64,000 nucleotides of DNA. Source: Chrysoperla carnea (lineage: Eukaryota > Arthropoda > Insecta > Neuroptera > Chrysopidae). Below the pieces are notes generated by a model that was not told the DNA's origin, did not search any database, and saw nothing but the letters and a program-made list of their open reading frames with translations. The position numbers were made by a program, and so were the translations under genes. Location: NCBI RefSeq assembly GCF_905475395.1, contig NC_058339.1, positions 21,212,001-21,276,000 on the forward strand. Direction: 5' to 3'. Positions 12,146 to 21,863 of the stretch are shown here, one piece after another. The number at the start of each line of letters is the position of its first letter. Within the stretch, counting starts at the first letter, position 1.

Positions 12146-13101
12146 TGTTGTGTGTGTTACAAGATGTCGTTGTGAGTTTAATATGAATTACACTAACGTT
12201 GTGAAATCCCCCTTTCGGTGTGGATCAATATTACATTAATCGATAATGGGTTTGTTTCACGGCTAAGTGAAACAATTTATATTACACCATTTTGCATGAG
12301 GTTTTCCACGCTCAAGTAATAGATTTTAAGGATAAATCTCAATAATGATTGATGTTATTTGTGGAAATTTGGTCTGTTTATCCTTGGCCCATTTATCAGC
12401 GACACAACATAAATCCAAACTTAACCCTTATAAATAGAATTTTGAACTTCATCAAACATATAAATTTTACTTCTTCAAGTTGGTACAATGACTTTATCCA
12501 AATTCACTCAGTAAACAAAGTGTTGAATATGGCGTACGAAAGTTCGTAGCTGTCATTAATTTTATTTCAAACTTCAACAAATTATAGCGAGGTAAGAAAA
12601 GTTCTTGATTAATTTAGAAAACTGGTAGAATATTGTTGAAATTACCTTTGATCTCCATTGTAGGGGATATTTATCTTTCAGGATAACCGCCTAATGGATA
12701 ATAATTCCAATTTATTCCACTGTTGATCCACTGTAAAGCGGCTCAACACACGTGTTCCAAATTTTCAATAAACTAACATTTTGCTCTAAAATTATTTCCT
12801 TTATTGATCTTACATTTTACAAATAGTTAAATTACATTCGTTTCTTTGAATTTAGAATACAATTTACGCGACCAATTAATCACGAATCAAATATAAATTT
12901 ACTGTTTCGTCGACATGTTTAATTTTAAAACCAATTATTTTTAGATGAACGTATGATCGATTAGATGTTGAATCGACGGAGTACGATAATTAAAGAGGAA
13001 GATTTCAGTCGCCTTCGCATCCATAACAGCTCGGGTATGTTTTGTGCGGTTGCGCAGATAAATTTTAAATTTTTACAATAATAATGTTTTGTAACATAAC
13101 A
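12146..13101 (-). repeat. 5' LTR of the gypsy-type element
   Basis: This is the upstream LTR on the minus strand, so any promoter of the element lies here. It is nearly identical to 9229-10183 and is followed by the right target duplication ACTT at 13102-13105. Confidence 0.93.
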
Positions 13102-13132
13102 ACTTTTCCAATAAAAATGTGTCTTGTGTTAT

Positions 13133-13136
<4 letters not shown>

Positions 13137-13163
<27 letters not shown>
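13137..13163. repeat. (AC)n microsatellite
   Basis: About 13 perfect AC units follow the LTR element at a distance of about 35 bp. Confidence 0.95.
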
Positions 13164-13167
<4 letters not shown>

Positions 13168-14363
13168 ATAAAAGCTCATGCAATTTTAACTACTGGTGGT
13201 GATACGAGAAACCCCTGCAGTGTTGTGATAGTAGGTGCCTTAGAAGATATCGTCGTCGTATAGTCGTCCTCTAGTGCATGTGGATATACATCACTGACAT
13301 TAGAAAGATATACATCACATGATGTCACTATATTCTGCAGGTGAACATGCTCAAGACCTAAGACAACTAGGTAACTAGCTAACTAACTCGTAATAATAAC
13401 AATCACAAATAACTACCTAGATATACCTACAACAAAACAAACAAACAAACAACCTTTTGAATTAAGTTATCAACGCAAACTTTTCAAAACATTCTTTTTG
13501 CATGACATGAATATGTGCATGTCAGTGGAAAATGCAATATTTATAATAATAATGAAAAAACCACACAAAAATGCTTTATTATACCTTAATTTGATTAGTA
13601 GTCAGTGAATATTGTTATGATTTGAAACATTTTAATAAAGATATGAAGGGATTATTTTATTCATAAAAAATGAGTCAGGAATTTTAATAAATAAATAATT
13701 TACAACCTTTCTCCCCATTGTGACATAAAAGGTGTAAGTAGTTCCAAAGGATGTTATTTTGAACACAAAAAATATGAAGGAACAGCCATTGAAATTAGTT
13801 TTAAGAATTTTGTACGATATAAGTCGAACATCTGATCTTATATTCCTGATGGCAAATACATTTAATTACTTTGCAAGGAGCAAGTTTTTATTGTAATAAT
13901 AAGTAGAAAATTTCTTTACCTGAGTCACTCATATATTTGTAAAAGCTGATGCGCTCACGTAGAAGTATCCAGCATCATTCGGAGATTTTGGTACCAAAAA
14001 ACTTATCACTTTAAAAGTTCAAAAAACTATCTTGACAAGTATCCAAGATAGAAACTTTGAATTGGTCTCAAATTTCAGATAATTTACTTTATGAATAAGC
14101 TAATAAATATTTTGTTCTAATCCAGGTATGGAAGATATTTTGTAAAAACTTGAAGAATATTTTGCAATTTTTTCAACATGGTGGAACTTGTTGAGACCGG
14201 AGAATTAGAAAACTGAGATTTTTAAACCGTATACCAAACCCAAACAATATATTAAAAATTGTTCATATACCGCAATTAATGTTGTTTTTTGATGACAATT
14301 TAGCTGAAGTAAATACCTACCTAATTAACTATTTTATAAAAAAAACACAAGCTTACTTTTAAC
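13164..14363. other. Spacer between LTR element and hAT MITE
   Basis: No exon or RNA gene is visible. Short AACA and TAA runs occur near 13430-13450 and 13540-13550. Confidence 0.4.
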
Positions 14364-14371
14364 ATTATTAC

Positions 14372-14899
14372 CAGTGGCGGATTAAGTATTTTGCCGCCCT
14401 AGGCCCTGTCTGATTAGCCGCCCTTTTTAAAAGATGAAATTTTATTTTTTTGAATCCGTTTATATTATTTATCCGTTTATAATACTTATATCAATTCATA
14501 TATGAAACACCAGAATCATTGAAAATAAAATAAGAAAACATTGTGCAATTCTAGAAGCGGCTTACATGTAAGATTAATTTTACTAAAGATACAAAAAATC
14601 AACAGAGCTTTGAAAATTCTTCAAAAAAAGCTTATCAATATTAAATTATTTCTGTTATAAAACATTTTTTACCAGTATTGCACTCATAAATAAAAAAGTT
14701 AATCAGAAAATAAATTCCATTCTATTTCATAGAAATTTATTTGTAAATTTATATAAAAAAAATTCGAATAGATCCTTAAAATGTATTGTCGTTACATTAT
14801 ATCAGATTTAAAATTTTGACATTCTGAAAAATTTGCCGCCCCCCAAATTGTGCCGCCCTAGGCCCGTGCCTCACGGGCCTAGGCGGTAATCCATCACTG
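14372..14899. mobile_element. Non-autonomous hAT-superfamily element (MITE)
   Basis: The 528-bp element starts CAGTGGCGGATTAAG and ends, as reverse complement, CAGTGATGGATTACC. Each end is followed inside by GCCTAGGCCC-like sequence (GCCGCCCTAGGCCC at the left; CCGCCTAGGCCC at the right, read inward). The 8 bp outside both ends are identical, ATTATTAC at 14364-14371 and at 14900-14907. An 8-bp duplication with CAGTG-type ends is the signature of the hAT superfamily. The interior is AT-rich and non-coding, so it would need a transposase in trans. Confidence 0.9.
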
Positions 14900-14907
14900 A
14901 TTATTAC

Positions 14908-15573
14908 AGCTTTCGAAAAATCATTTAAGAAGAAATCTATTTCGCATTGCTTCAAAAGGTTTGACATTTTTTCGGAAACTATTAGCTGTTCACTTTTCTT
15001 GGGCCCTCTTTATAACTTTTTTTTATAAATGAAGTAGTGTACAATCAATAAATTGCGAGATATTTGAACAAAAATTATTTTCTTGGCTTTTGACTGTGAC
15101 TGTTATTTTATTTACATTCAGAAATTGTTGTAATTTTTCTTTGTGAGAAACCTCTCTTCTTTTCATAAGTGTAAACATGAGAGATTTTTGTGTACTGATT
15201 CTTGAAAACGATCAACATAAAATTTCGAACGACTCATGAGAAACATTTCTACGTAAGATTCTCCTAACAAAAATACGAAATGAAATTTAATTTTTTGTAT
15301 TATAATGTCGTATTTATACATCACAATTTATTTGAAGATCTCCTAAAAGTTTTAGTTCTAATTACAACTTGCTCTCTACATATCTCGTGCTCTACAAATC
15401 TACATGAATTTATGATTAAATACATAAAAAAATAAATTCAAATTACTTGTCATATAATTGTTTTCTTGGTAATTAAACTTTTACAAAGTTTAAAAAACGT
15501 CAAATAATACAAATATTTGACATTTCGTATAATATATGCAATAAAAAATCATGCAATCATACTGCATTGTCTT
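14908..15573. other. Spacer downstream of the COX6B-like gene
   Basis: I see no exon or repeat with clear limits. ATTAAA on the minus strand at 15573-15578 is a possible poly(A) signal of the COX6B-like gene. Confidence 0.4.
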
Positions 15574-15673
15574 TTAATGAAAAAAATAAGTTACATTAAC
15601 AAACATTGCGTAAATATTGTAAAGAAAATGATGGAGTATAATGAACAGAATTCTTTGTGGTAAACAAATTATT

Positions 15674-15995
15674 TTACCATCTGAAGAATTTCTTACTCTT
15701 TTTCTTTTTCTTTGTGGTCTCTTCTTCTTTCGCTTTCTCAGTAACTGCTTTTCCCTTCTCAGCTTCTGCATCTCTTTCCAATATTTCCTTTTCAGCCTGC
15801 TTTTCTTCTTGCCTTTTTTTACATTCCTCAAAATCTTCTTTTGTTTCATCACATGTTTCCTCGTCTTCTTTTGATTTAACCCGATCGATAATAGCTGGAA
15901 ATGTACCATTTTCACGTTGTTCATCCCATCGCTCTACCCATCTGTTTGGACACATCGACGTGTAAACTTTTTTGAAATATTTGGCGGCGTCATGC
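15674..15995 (-). CDS. COX6B-like CHCH protein with acidic arm and basic tail, exon 2
   Basis: This exon encodes residues 205-311. It opens after a TTTAG acceptor at 15996-15997 with the second half of the COX6B fold: H-D-A-A-K-Y-F-K-K-V-Y, then CPNRWVERWDEQRENGTFP (about residues 220-238), which is close to the conserved C-terminal half of insect COX6B. The family's usual CX10C cysteine pair is incomplete. Residue 209 is Ala where COX6B has Cys, while Cys220 remains. After the normal COX6B end comes a 70-residue Glu/Lys-rich tail with Cys253-x9-Cys263 and a Lys cluster before the stop at 15674. Standard COX6B is only about 77-86 residues. Open frames on the plus strand here (15641-15965) are antisense shadows. 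Confidence 0.88.
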
Positions 15996-16243
15996 CTAAA
16001 TTAATTATATTCAGATTTAGATCAATAAAATAAAGATTTAAACTACCATGAAAACGGAAGCTTGCATTTTTAAATATAAGTTATTTTTGACATAAATTTG
16101 AAGTATACATGGTTAAAACATTTAAACCTAATTAGGGAGTAGAAAAACTACTCTGAATAGGAAATGCAGGTAAGGTCCGGTCCGTATCCTATATAGATCA
16201 AACTGCCAGACATAATGAGCTAATTTAACTAAAGCCAACTTAC

Positions 16244-16857
16244 TCGTCCCCTAATAAATTCACACATCTATGGTAATCAACATAGGCAGACCAGCAATGA
16301 CTGGTTTGATTTTGGTTTGGAAAACGTGGATCCAATTGCGGGGTCTCTATTTTTTCTTCGTCATCTTCTTTTGGAGTTTCTGGCTCATTTGCTAGTAATT
16401 CTATTTTAACATCTTCTGTCTTGGAATTTTTGACAAAATCGAACGAAAAATTAGTTTGATCAGGTGTTTGCGCTTCTTCTTCATCGTCCTCATTCTTTTC
16501 ATCTTCTTCATCTTCGCCACCTTCATCATATCCATCTGCGCCATGTTCAGATTTTTCTGGTTCACCAGATGATTTAATTGGCAAATTTTCCAAAGTACTT
16601 TCTGGTACGTTAGTTAATAATTTTATTTTGACATTCTTTTTGCTAACATCCTTCTTATTTTGAACATAGCTCAGAGTAAAATTAGATGTGTCAAATATTT
16701 TTCTATTTGTTACAAAAATTGAATTAGATTTATCCAGTACATCACATTCATCTTCACAGTGTCTATCCGCCTTTTCGTTGCTCTTTGCGTCATAATTACG
16801 GATAAAATTGTATACTCCACTCATTATTTCAACCCAAATTTTGTAAATATAAAACAA
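16244..16857 (-). CDS. COX6B-like CHCH protein with acidic arm and basic tail, exon 1
   Basis: The gene is a divergent relative of cytochrome c oxidase subunit 6B, the intermembrane-space CHCH subunit that bridges complex IV monomers. This exon ends with the COX6B signature [10 protein letters not shown] (176-185) and the first CX9C, Cys188 and Cys198. The donor is GA|GTAAGT at 16243; the acceptor at 15996-15997 restores the frame (phase 2), and the spliced product is 311 residues. Before the signature are about 175 residues not seen in normal COX6B: an Asp/Glu-rich region and two related blocks (about 56-91 and 135-165). Start could be 16857 or Met12 at 16824, which begins MSGVYNF. No signal peptide is seen. 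It is more likely a tissue-specific paralogue than the housekeeping subunit; that is inference. Confidence 0.87.
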
Positions 16858-17188
16858 TTTTCAAAATTCGTTATAAAATCATATCATAATTGCCAAATAA
16901 AACCAAGAACAAAAAATAACGCAAATAATAATCACCCAATTAAATCATATTTTAATATTTTGAATTTTAGAAATTCCAAGTAAAGTTAAATATCGTTAAT
17001 CATGATTTTTCATTGTATTAAATGTATGAAATGTCTTCAAAAATATAAAATAAGAAGTTGTTTCCATGGATAATAAACAGTACTTTCATTGGTTGGATGA
17101 TCTGGTGGTTTGCTGCAAAAACTGTACACAATTGCTAGAATAATAGTCGGTTTTATCGGTGCTGCTTCTTGTGTTAATTAACTTCTAG
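16858..17188. other. Possible divergent promoter region
   Basis: This 330-bp gap separates the minus-strand COX6B-like start from plus-strand exon-like blocks. A plus-strand frame from ATG at 17066 ends after 25 codons, and a hydrophobic plus-strand stretch around 17122-17178 lacks a usable junction to the next block. No clear TATA box was identified. Confidence 0.25.
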
Positions 17189-17256
17189 ATTATACAAAGC
17201 AGAAACCGCTGGCTGCAATCTTACAAGTGACCCTCGCATTGAAAAGATGATAAAAG
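17189..17256 (+). CDS. Candidate exon of a small unrecognised plus-strand gene
   Basis: A stretch between a TTCTAG acceptor and a GGTATG donor reads YKAETAGCNLTSDPRIEKMI, with base composition richer in GC than the surroundings. It joins in phase to 17348-17370, ending in a short Gly/Lys tail and a stop. I could not find an upstream exon in the right phase: a frame from ATG 17066 and a hydrophobic frame at 17122-17178 both fail. It may be the 3' end of a small membrane-protein gene or a pseudogene. Confidence 0.35.
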
Positions 17257-17347
17257 GTATGTCCCTTGATAATTTATGGTAAAAAAAGATAAGTTCCTTG
17301 TTTAATTCATAACATCTAGCCTGTTTGTGTATATTTTAATACAACAG

Positions 17348-17370
17348 GTGGAATCGGTAAAATCGTTTAA
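17348..17370 (+). CDS. Candidate terminal exon of the same small gene
   Basis: Follows a TACAACAG acceptor. Spliced to 17189-17256 it gives K-G-G-I-G-K-I-V and a TAA stop at 17368-17370. An AATAAA lies about 230 bp downstream, near 17598. Support rests only on the phase match and the two splice signals. Confidence 0.3.
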
Positions 17371-17734
17371 ACTTTGATATCAATATAGAAACGAAGTTTC
17401 CGACAAATTAGTAACATGGAGATTTCTTCAATTTTTCGAAAATGGAAGTACTTGTTACAAATCTGTCAGTATTCTTGGACACATAAACAAGAAAATCGTC
17501 GAGAGACTTCTTCCATCATGTCCCAGTCCATTTGAAAAGGAAATTAAAGAAAAAAAAATTGTTTTTCAAAACTTATTTATCGCCACTAGAAAAAAAATTA
17601 AAATAAATATGAGTAAATTTATTGGATTATTTATTATATTTTATCTTTTATTCAGTACAAATTTTATAAATTTGACATAAAATGAAATAATGAAATATTT
17701 CGACTCATGGGTAAAAAATTATAAAAACATCAGT

Positions 17735-18206
17735 TTACTCTTGTTTATCTACAGGAACATCTTCATGAAATGTTTCAACTTCTTGTATAAACACATCATC
17801 ACCATGAAATGCTTGAGACGATTCTTCATTTGAGTCATCCCACTTAAATTTACCCTCGATTGTTGTCCATCCTTGATTGACATTTGCTGGCAAAGCAATA
17901 TATGTGATATCATCTTTCGTTTCACCAGATGTGATTATTTCAAAATGTGATACTTCTTGGCCAATTTCCCCGGATGCTAATAATGTTGACGATGATCCAG
18001 TGTGACGCTGTGTGATAACATTTTGATTATCAGTTGATGATGATGTTAAATATAATGTTGATGATAATGTATCTGTTGGAATTGTGGTACAATGTATATC
18101 GTTAAATACATCAATTTTTGTTGTTGGTGTACTTTTTATAATTTGGAATGTAGTCGGAGTCGAATTTGTGGTAGTAAATGACTTTTGTGGCTTTGATTGT
18201 TGTTTC
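17735..18206 (-). CDS. Large C2H2 zinc-finger protein, exon 7 (C-terminal)
   Basis: The last coding exon gives residues 1062-1218 of the seven-exon gene at 17735-56954. It has no zinc finger. It is rich in Ser and Thr (TTTNSTPTT-type runs) and ends with an acidic stretch before the stop at 17735-17737. The acceptor TTTCCAG is at 18207-18209 and the phase (one base completing ATG from AT|G) matches exon 6. Such tails in zinc-finger regulators often carry activation or interaction functions, which is inference here. A TTTATT at 17647 (AATAAA on the minus strand) is a plausible poly(A) signal. Confidence 0.8.
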
Positions 18207-18780
18207 CTGGAAATAAATACACAAAGCATATAGATCAAACACAATATTAATTCCTTTTTTAAAATTACAGAATGGTTCTTTAATAGACACTTCTAAAAAA
18301 ATTTTTTAGTTAAAGTCCAAAAAATGTCATCTAATAAAAAATTTAATGTTAAAGTTCAAATTTTTGCTTGGTAACATAAACATCTGTTATGAATGGTTTT
18401 GAATCCAAAGAGTTTATATACATAGAGAACGCAAGGGATCTGCTAGCCTGGAAGTGGATGCGATATAATGATTGAGAGAGAAGACTGCTAGTGAGTTCGC
18501 TTGTGTCCCTGCCATAATCATATGTCATAATCATATGATGCATAGAGATTTTGTGTCTGCTATTATATGTGTCTTGTACAAAGAGGTTATATACACTAAA
18601 GCAGTGAAATTTTTTATAAATTCGAGACTAGTGGATTTCTAAAATGAAATATCTGAGATATAAAATTGAGTAATTTTTAGGGTTTACTGAAACACATTGA
18701 ATATAATTGGGCCCTTCATTAAAAACCATTCTGTAAAATATGTTTGCTTACATTTCGAATCAAAAAAAATATATACTCAC

Positions 18781-19064
18781 ATATTAGTTTTTAATGGTTG
18801 AGGATTATCTATTTGTTCAGGATCAGGAGTTGCATCATAAATACCGGATACAAATGATGTAGCCGCATATGCGTTGAATTTATCAGAATGTTTTTCTAGC
18901 AGGTGTTTACGTAATTCTTGAGCATAGTTACATTGAAACGGTTTGATAGTGTTTAAATTTGTTGTTGACGTTGATTGTATATTTTGTACTGTACAAAATT
19001 TACATTCATACAAATACTTGCCCGGATGTTTTTTCGTTGATATCACATGTTTACGTAGGTTTTC
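18781..19064 (-). CDS. Large C2H2 zinc-finger protein, exon 6
   Basis: Encodes residues 968-1062. It opens with E-N-L-R-K-H-V-I-S-T-K-K-H, which completes the finger whose CxxC half (C-P-H-C) is in exon 5. A degenerate finger follows: C-K-F-C, then a Thr/Asn-rich insertion of about 20 residues, then H-L-L-E-K-H. The acceptor is TTACAG at 19065-19066 and the donor is AT|GTGAGT at 18780. A TGA just inside the intron would end the protein if the intron were retained. Confidence 0.87.
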
Positions 19065-19127
19065 CTGTAATAAATTATCAATTCTTATAACAAATATTTA
19101 ACGATAAATAATGGAAATTTCCAACAA

Positions 19128-19200
19128 GACCGTGTGGCCTAATGGATAAGGCGTCGGACTTCGAATCCGAAGATTGCAGGTTCGAGTCCTGTCACGGTCG
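19128..19200 (+). tRNA. tRNA-Arg (anticodon TCG)
   Basis: A 73-nt cloverleaf is read directly. The acceptor stem GACCGTG pairs with CACGGTC and the discriminator is G. The D arm holds TGGCCTAATGG (A box), the anticodon stem TCGGA/TCCGA encloses loop CTTCGAA with anticodon TCG at 19161-19163, and the T arm holds GGTTCGAGTCC (B box). It decodes CGA. Seven T residues follow at 19205-19211. It lies antisense within an intron of the zinc-finger gene. Confidence 0.97.
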
Positions 19201-19204
19201 ATAA

Positions 19205-19211
19205 TTTTTTT
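19205..19211 (+). terminator. RNA polymerase III T-run terminator
   Basis: A run of seven T five bases after the tRNA end is the normal Pol III stop signal. Confidence 0.85.
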
Positions 19212-19631
19212 ATTTATATTTTGTATAAAAAAATATTTTTTAAGGAATTTATAGCTTCATAAACAAGTATGTCAAGATTTCGACAGTTATAGGAAAAAAG
19301 TTATGGGCAATAAAAATACAGGATTATTTATCATATAAAATAATATGTTGTATTTGTTCATAACCGTGAGAGTCATCCTTGGCTAGGGTTGACATCTCTG
19401 CGGTTTTGGGCCGGAGTCTCAGCTTTTCGTTAGAAGTGTCCGATCTCCGGACAATAGTTATTTAACAACTTTCAAATTTTAAGAGTTCTACTTCTGTATG
19501 TCATCTGTAAGGAGCCCGAAGCTACTTTCAGATGATAATAAAGGTTACGGTTTAACTCAAGTTATCAAACACATACAAGTAGTTCCACTATCGATTAAAG
19601 CACCCGACCCATAAATAAATCTACGGTTAAC

Positions 19632-19668
19632 AATCCGAAGATTGCAGGTTCGAGTCCTGTCACGGTCG
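19632..19668 (+). pseudogene. 3'-half copy of the tRNA-Arg
   Basis: The 37 bases from the anticodon loop end to the discriminator base are identical to 19164-19200, and the downstream AT-rich flank is similar too. The 5' half is absent, so no cloverleaf can form. The copy begins two bases before the 3' anticodon-stem strand, which suggests copying from a cleaved or partly reverse-transcribed tRNA, or a local duplication. Confidence 0.9.
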
Positions 19669-20194
19669 AACTATTAATTTTTATTTATTTATAAAATTTT
19701 ATTTTAAATTAAAATTAACCATATCTTAAACAAATATATATTGTGTTTAAGCACTGGTTGCACTAAGTAAATTAAAATGTAAAATAGATGGCGGTTTTGT
19801 ATAATCATATATCTCGTTAACAACTTTAATTAACAACATAAAATAGCATTATGTCTCTCTCATTTTATATTATTACACTTACATTGTATGTGTTAATGAG
19901 TGTAAAGGTGCAGTCAGCCAATGTTAGCTTACTTATAATTTATACCGGGTGTCTTAAAAGTTTTAATTATCAAAATGAAAATAAATATAAATATGTGCAT
20001 CATTTAATTCTAACGGTATAGTTACAAAAGTTACAGGGTGCGTGATGATTTTTTAGTTTGTAATGGGCAGATGACGGAAAAGAATCGGGGCAAAATCATA
20101 ATCACATTTAAGATTATATTTGTACGGGCAAATTTGAAGGGAATTGAGTATCTAAATTATTATAAAATATTAATTTTGGTGATTTTTAAGCCCC

Positions 20195-20850
20195 GAACCA
20201 AAAAAAGGAGTTTTTGACAGCTATGTGTGTCTGATTATGATATCGTAGCGCCTAAACGAATGAACCGACTTTAAATTTTTAGTTACGTATGAAAGGTAAT
20301 TTAATGGAGAGTGTTCTTAGATACGTTTCAAGTGAGATTAGGGTTCCGCCCCAGAAAATTTTCTCGGTGGTTTTTTAAATTTTGTAAATTTCTCTTGTGA
20401 CATAAATTTTTTGACTAGTGAATTCGTTTTCTTTGATAACGTTTTCCCAAACAGAGCTCTCATGTTTATTTTAAATTGCATGTAAAATTTGAGCCGTATG
20501 ATTTGAAGTTCGACCGCTATTTGTGTGTGTCTGTTTGTCTGTCTGTGGCAACAAAGTGCCTAAACGGATGAGCCTATGTTGATTTTTTTGTTTTCGTTTG
20601 AAAGATAATTTAATGTAGAGTGTTTTTAGCTATGCTTCAAGTGTAAGTTTAGGGTTTTGAACCCGAAAAACTAAAAAATTGGCGATGATCTTCAAAATCG
20701 ACACAGCTTGGAAAATGCTCTATTGAAAAAGATAATTTAATGAAAAATGTTTTTGGATATGTTTCAAAAGCGAGTTTAGGGTTCCGTACTCGAAAAATTT
20801 GTCGGAGGTTTTTTTAAGTTTGTAAATTTCACTTGTTACTAAAAATAATA
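20195..20850 (+). repeat. Dispersed repeat family C, two degenerate units
   Basis: Two units about 300 bp apart share GCTATNTGTGTGTCTG, a GCGCCTAAACG-type stretch, AAAGGTAATTTAATG-like sequence, AGGGTTCCG and GTAAATTTC-CTTGT. Longer related copies lie at 29590-30290 and 60705-61345. No open frame of note is present. Class unknown. Confidence 0.75.
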
Positions 20851-20922
20851 ATGGATAATAAAGAGTTTTAAATCATTCTGTAATCTCACATATGCATAGT
20901 TAGATAGATAGACTTCCAACCT

Positions 20923-20942
20923 TATATATATATATATATATA
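20923..20942. repeat. (TA)n microsatellite
   Basis: About ten TA units. Confidence 0.9.
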
Positions 20943-21570
20943 ATCATTAATGTATACAGGTGCAACCAACCACATTAACGCTTTTGTCACGTATTCAGTG
21001 ACATGTTTATGACATACTTCTATCTTATTGTAGCGAGAGTTAGCTGTATACTACCTTAGCTAGGTAAGCTACATAGAATAATATAAAGCTATCTGTTTGT
21101 ATTTGTAACACACAACACATTCGTAGGTACCTGTGTTATAAGTAACACGTATGTATGTATGTATGTACACACATAACACCGTCATGATACCACCCACAGA
21201 AATCTCACTTAATACAATGGAATGTATAATAATATTGTAATCTCAAACACTACTTATGTGAAAAAGTCAAGATTTTATAGTTATTATCATTATCACACTC
21301 ATAGTCTGTCTAAACGGGAAAAGGAACATGAGATCAAATGGCATTTATTATATTATTTGTATTTACAACAGGTACATCGATCGCAGTTCTGGAATAAAAG
21401 TTGAACTATTAGTAATTTTGATACAGCGGTTCGATTTCTCGATAAATTTCAGTCATTAAATTAAAACGTAAAATTATAATTCTTTTATTCATTTTTTCAT
21501 TTTTTGGCCCACCACTATTTGGATTATTATTAATTAAATCCATTCACTCGAAGGGCCCCGGAATATTAGA

Positions 21571-21680
21571 TAGGAAAATGGCTTACATTGAAACTTTTTC
21601 TAAATCACCCTTAAATGTTCATTGGATCATTTTGATCAAAAGCTCATCACAACCACAAAAATTTTTAATGAGGAGTTTCG
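21571..21680 (-). repeat. Coding-like repeat fragment, copy 1
   Basis: On the minus strand this decayed copy contains A-F-D-Q-N-D-P followed by stops and then R-K-S-F. It aligns with 21736-21832 and 28163-28260. The source protein is not recognised; it may be a transposon gene or a host exon spread by a repeat. Confidence 0.55.
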
Positions 21681-21735
21681 AGCTACGAGCAATCAAAGCT
21701 ATGAATATATTATATTTATAGTACCTGTATGACTT

Positions 21736-21832
21736 GGAAAATGATTTTCTGTGAAGCTTTTACAAACCGAAGACAAAATGCTCTTCGGATCGTTTTCATC
21801 TAAAGCTCTCAGAGCGATAAAATTTGTTAACT
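21736..21832 (-). repeat. Coding-like repeat fragment, copy 2
   Basis: Minus-strand frame reads ALRALDENDPKSILSSVCKS then FTENHF. It is open but lies in the intron just after exon 5, and splicing from exon 5 to exon 6 skips it. It aligns with copies at 21571 and 28163. Confidence 0.55.
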
Positions 21833-21863
21833 TTTTTAAATTTGTAAATAAACTTTTACTTAC

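Larger units (their letters stand above)
9229..13101 (-). mobile_element. Ty3/gypsy-type LTR retrotransposon, internally deleted and decayed
   Basis: The element is 3873 bp: two LTRs of about 955 bp flank a 1962-bp internal region. Orientation is minus. Right after the LTR at 12146-13101, read on the minus strand, comes TGGTAGCAAAGC at 12130-12141, which resembles the complement of the 3' end of initiator tRNA-Met (one mismatch over the first 11 bases). A purine-rich tract precedes the other LTR (10184-10203 read in reverse). Flanks are ACTT at 9225-9228 and ACTT at 13102-13105, a 4-bp target duplication. The internal region retains broken pol: an RNase H C-terminal block near 10925-11063 and an integrase zinc-binding block near 10595-10665. 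Stops and frameshifts break it, and about half the expected gag-pol length is missing. It cannot make its own proteins. Confidence 0.93.
19065..21863 (-). other. Intron between exons 5 and 6 of the zinc-finger gene
   Basis: The 2.8-kb intron carries a tRNA-Arg gene on the opposite strand (19128-19200), a 3'-half copy of it (19632-19668), repeat family C (20195-20850), a (TA)n microsatellite and two coding-like repeat fragments (21571-21680, 21736-21832). Confidence 0.8.

Noticed and set aside
9229..13101. Plus-strand orientation for the LTR element
   Set aside because: The primer-binding site, the purine tract and the RNase H to integrase order all read on the minus strand.
15641..15965. Plus-strand frames rich in Phe, Ser and Leu
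   Set aside because: Antisense shadow of the Lys/Glu-rich tail of the COX6B-like gene.
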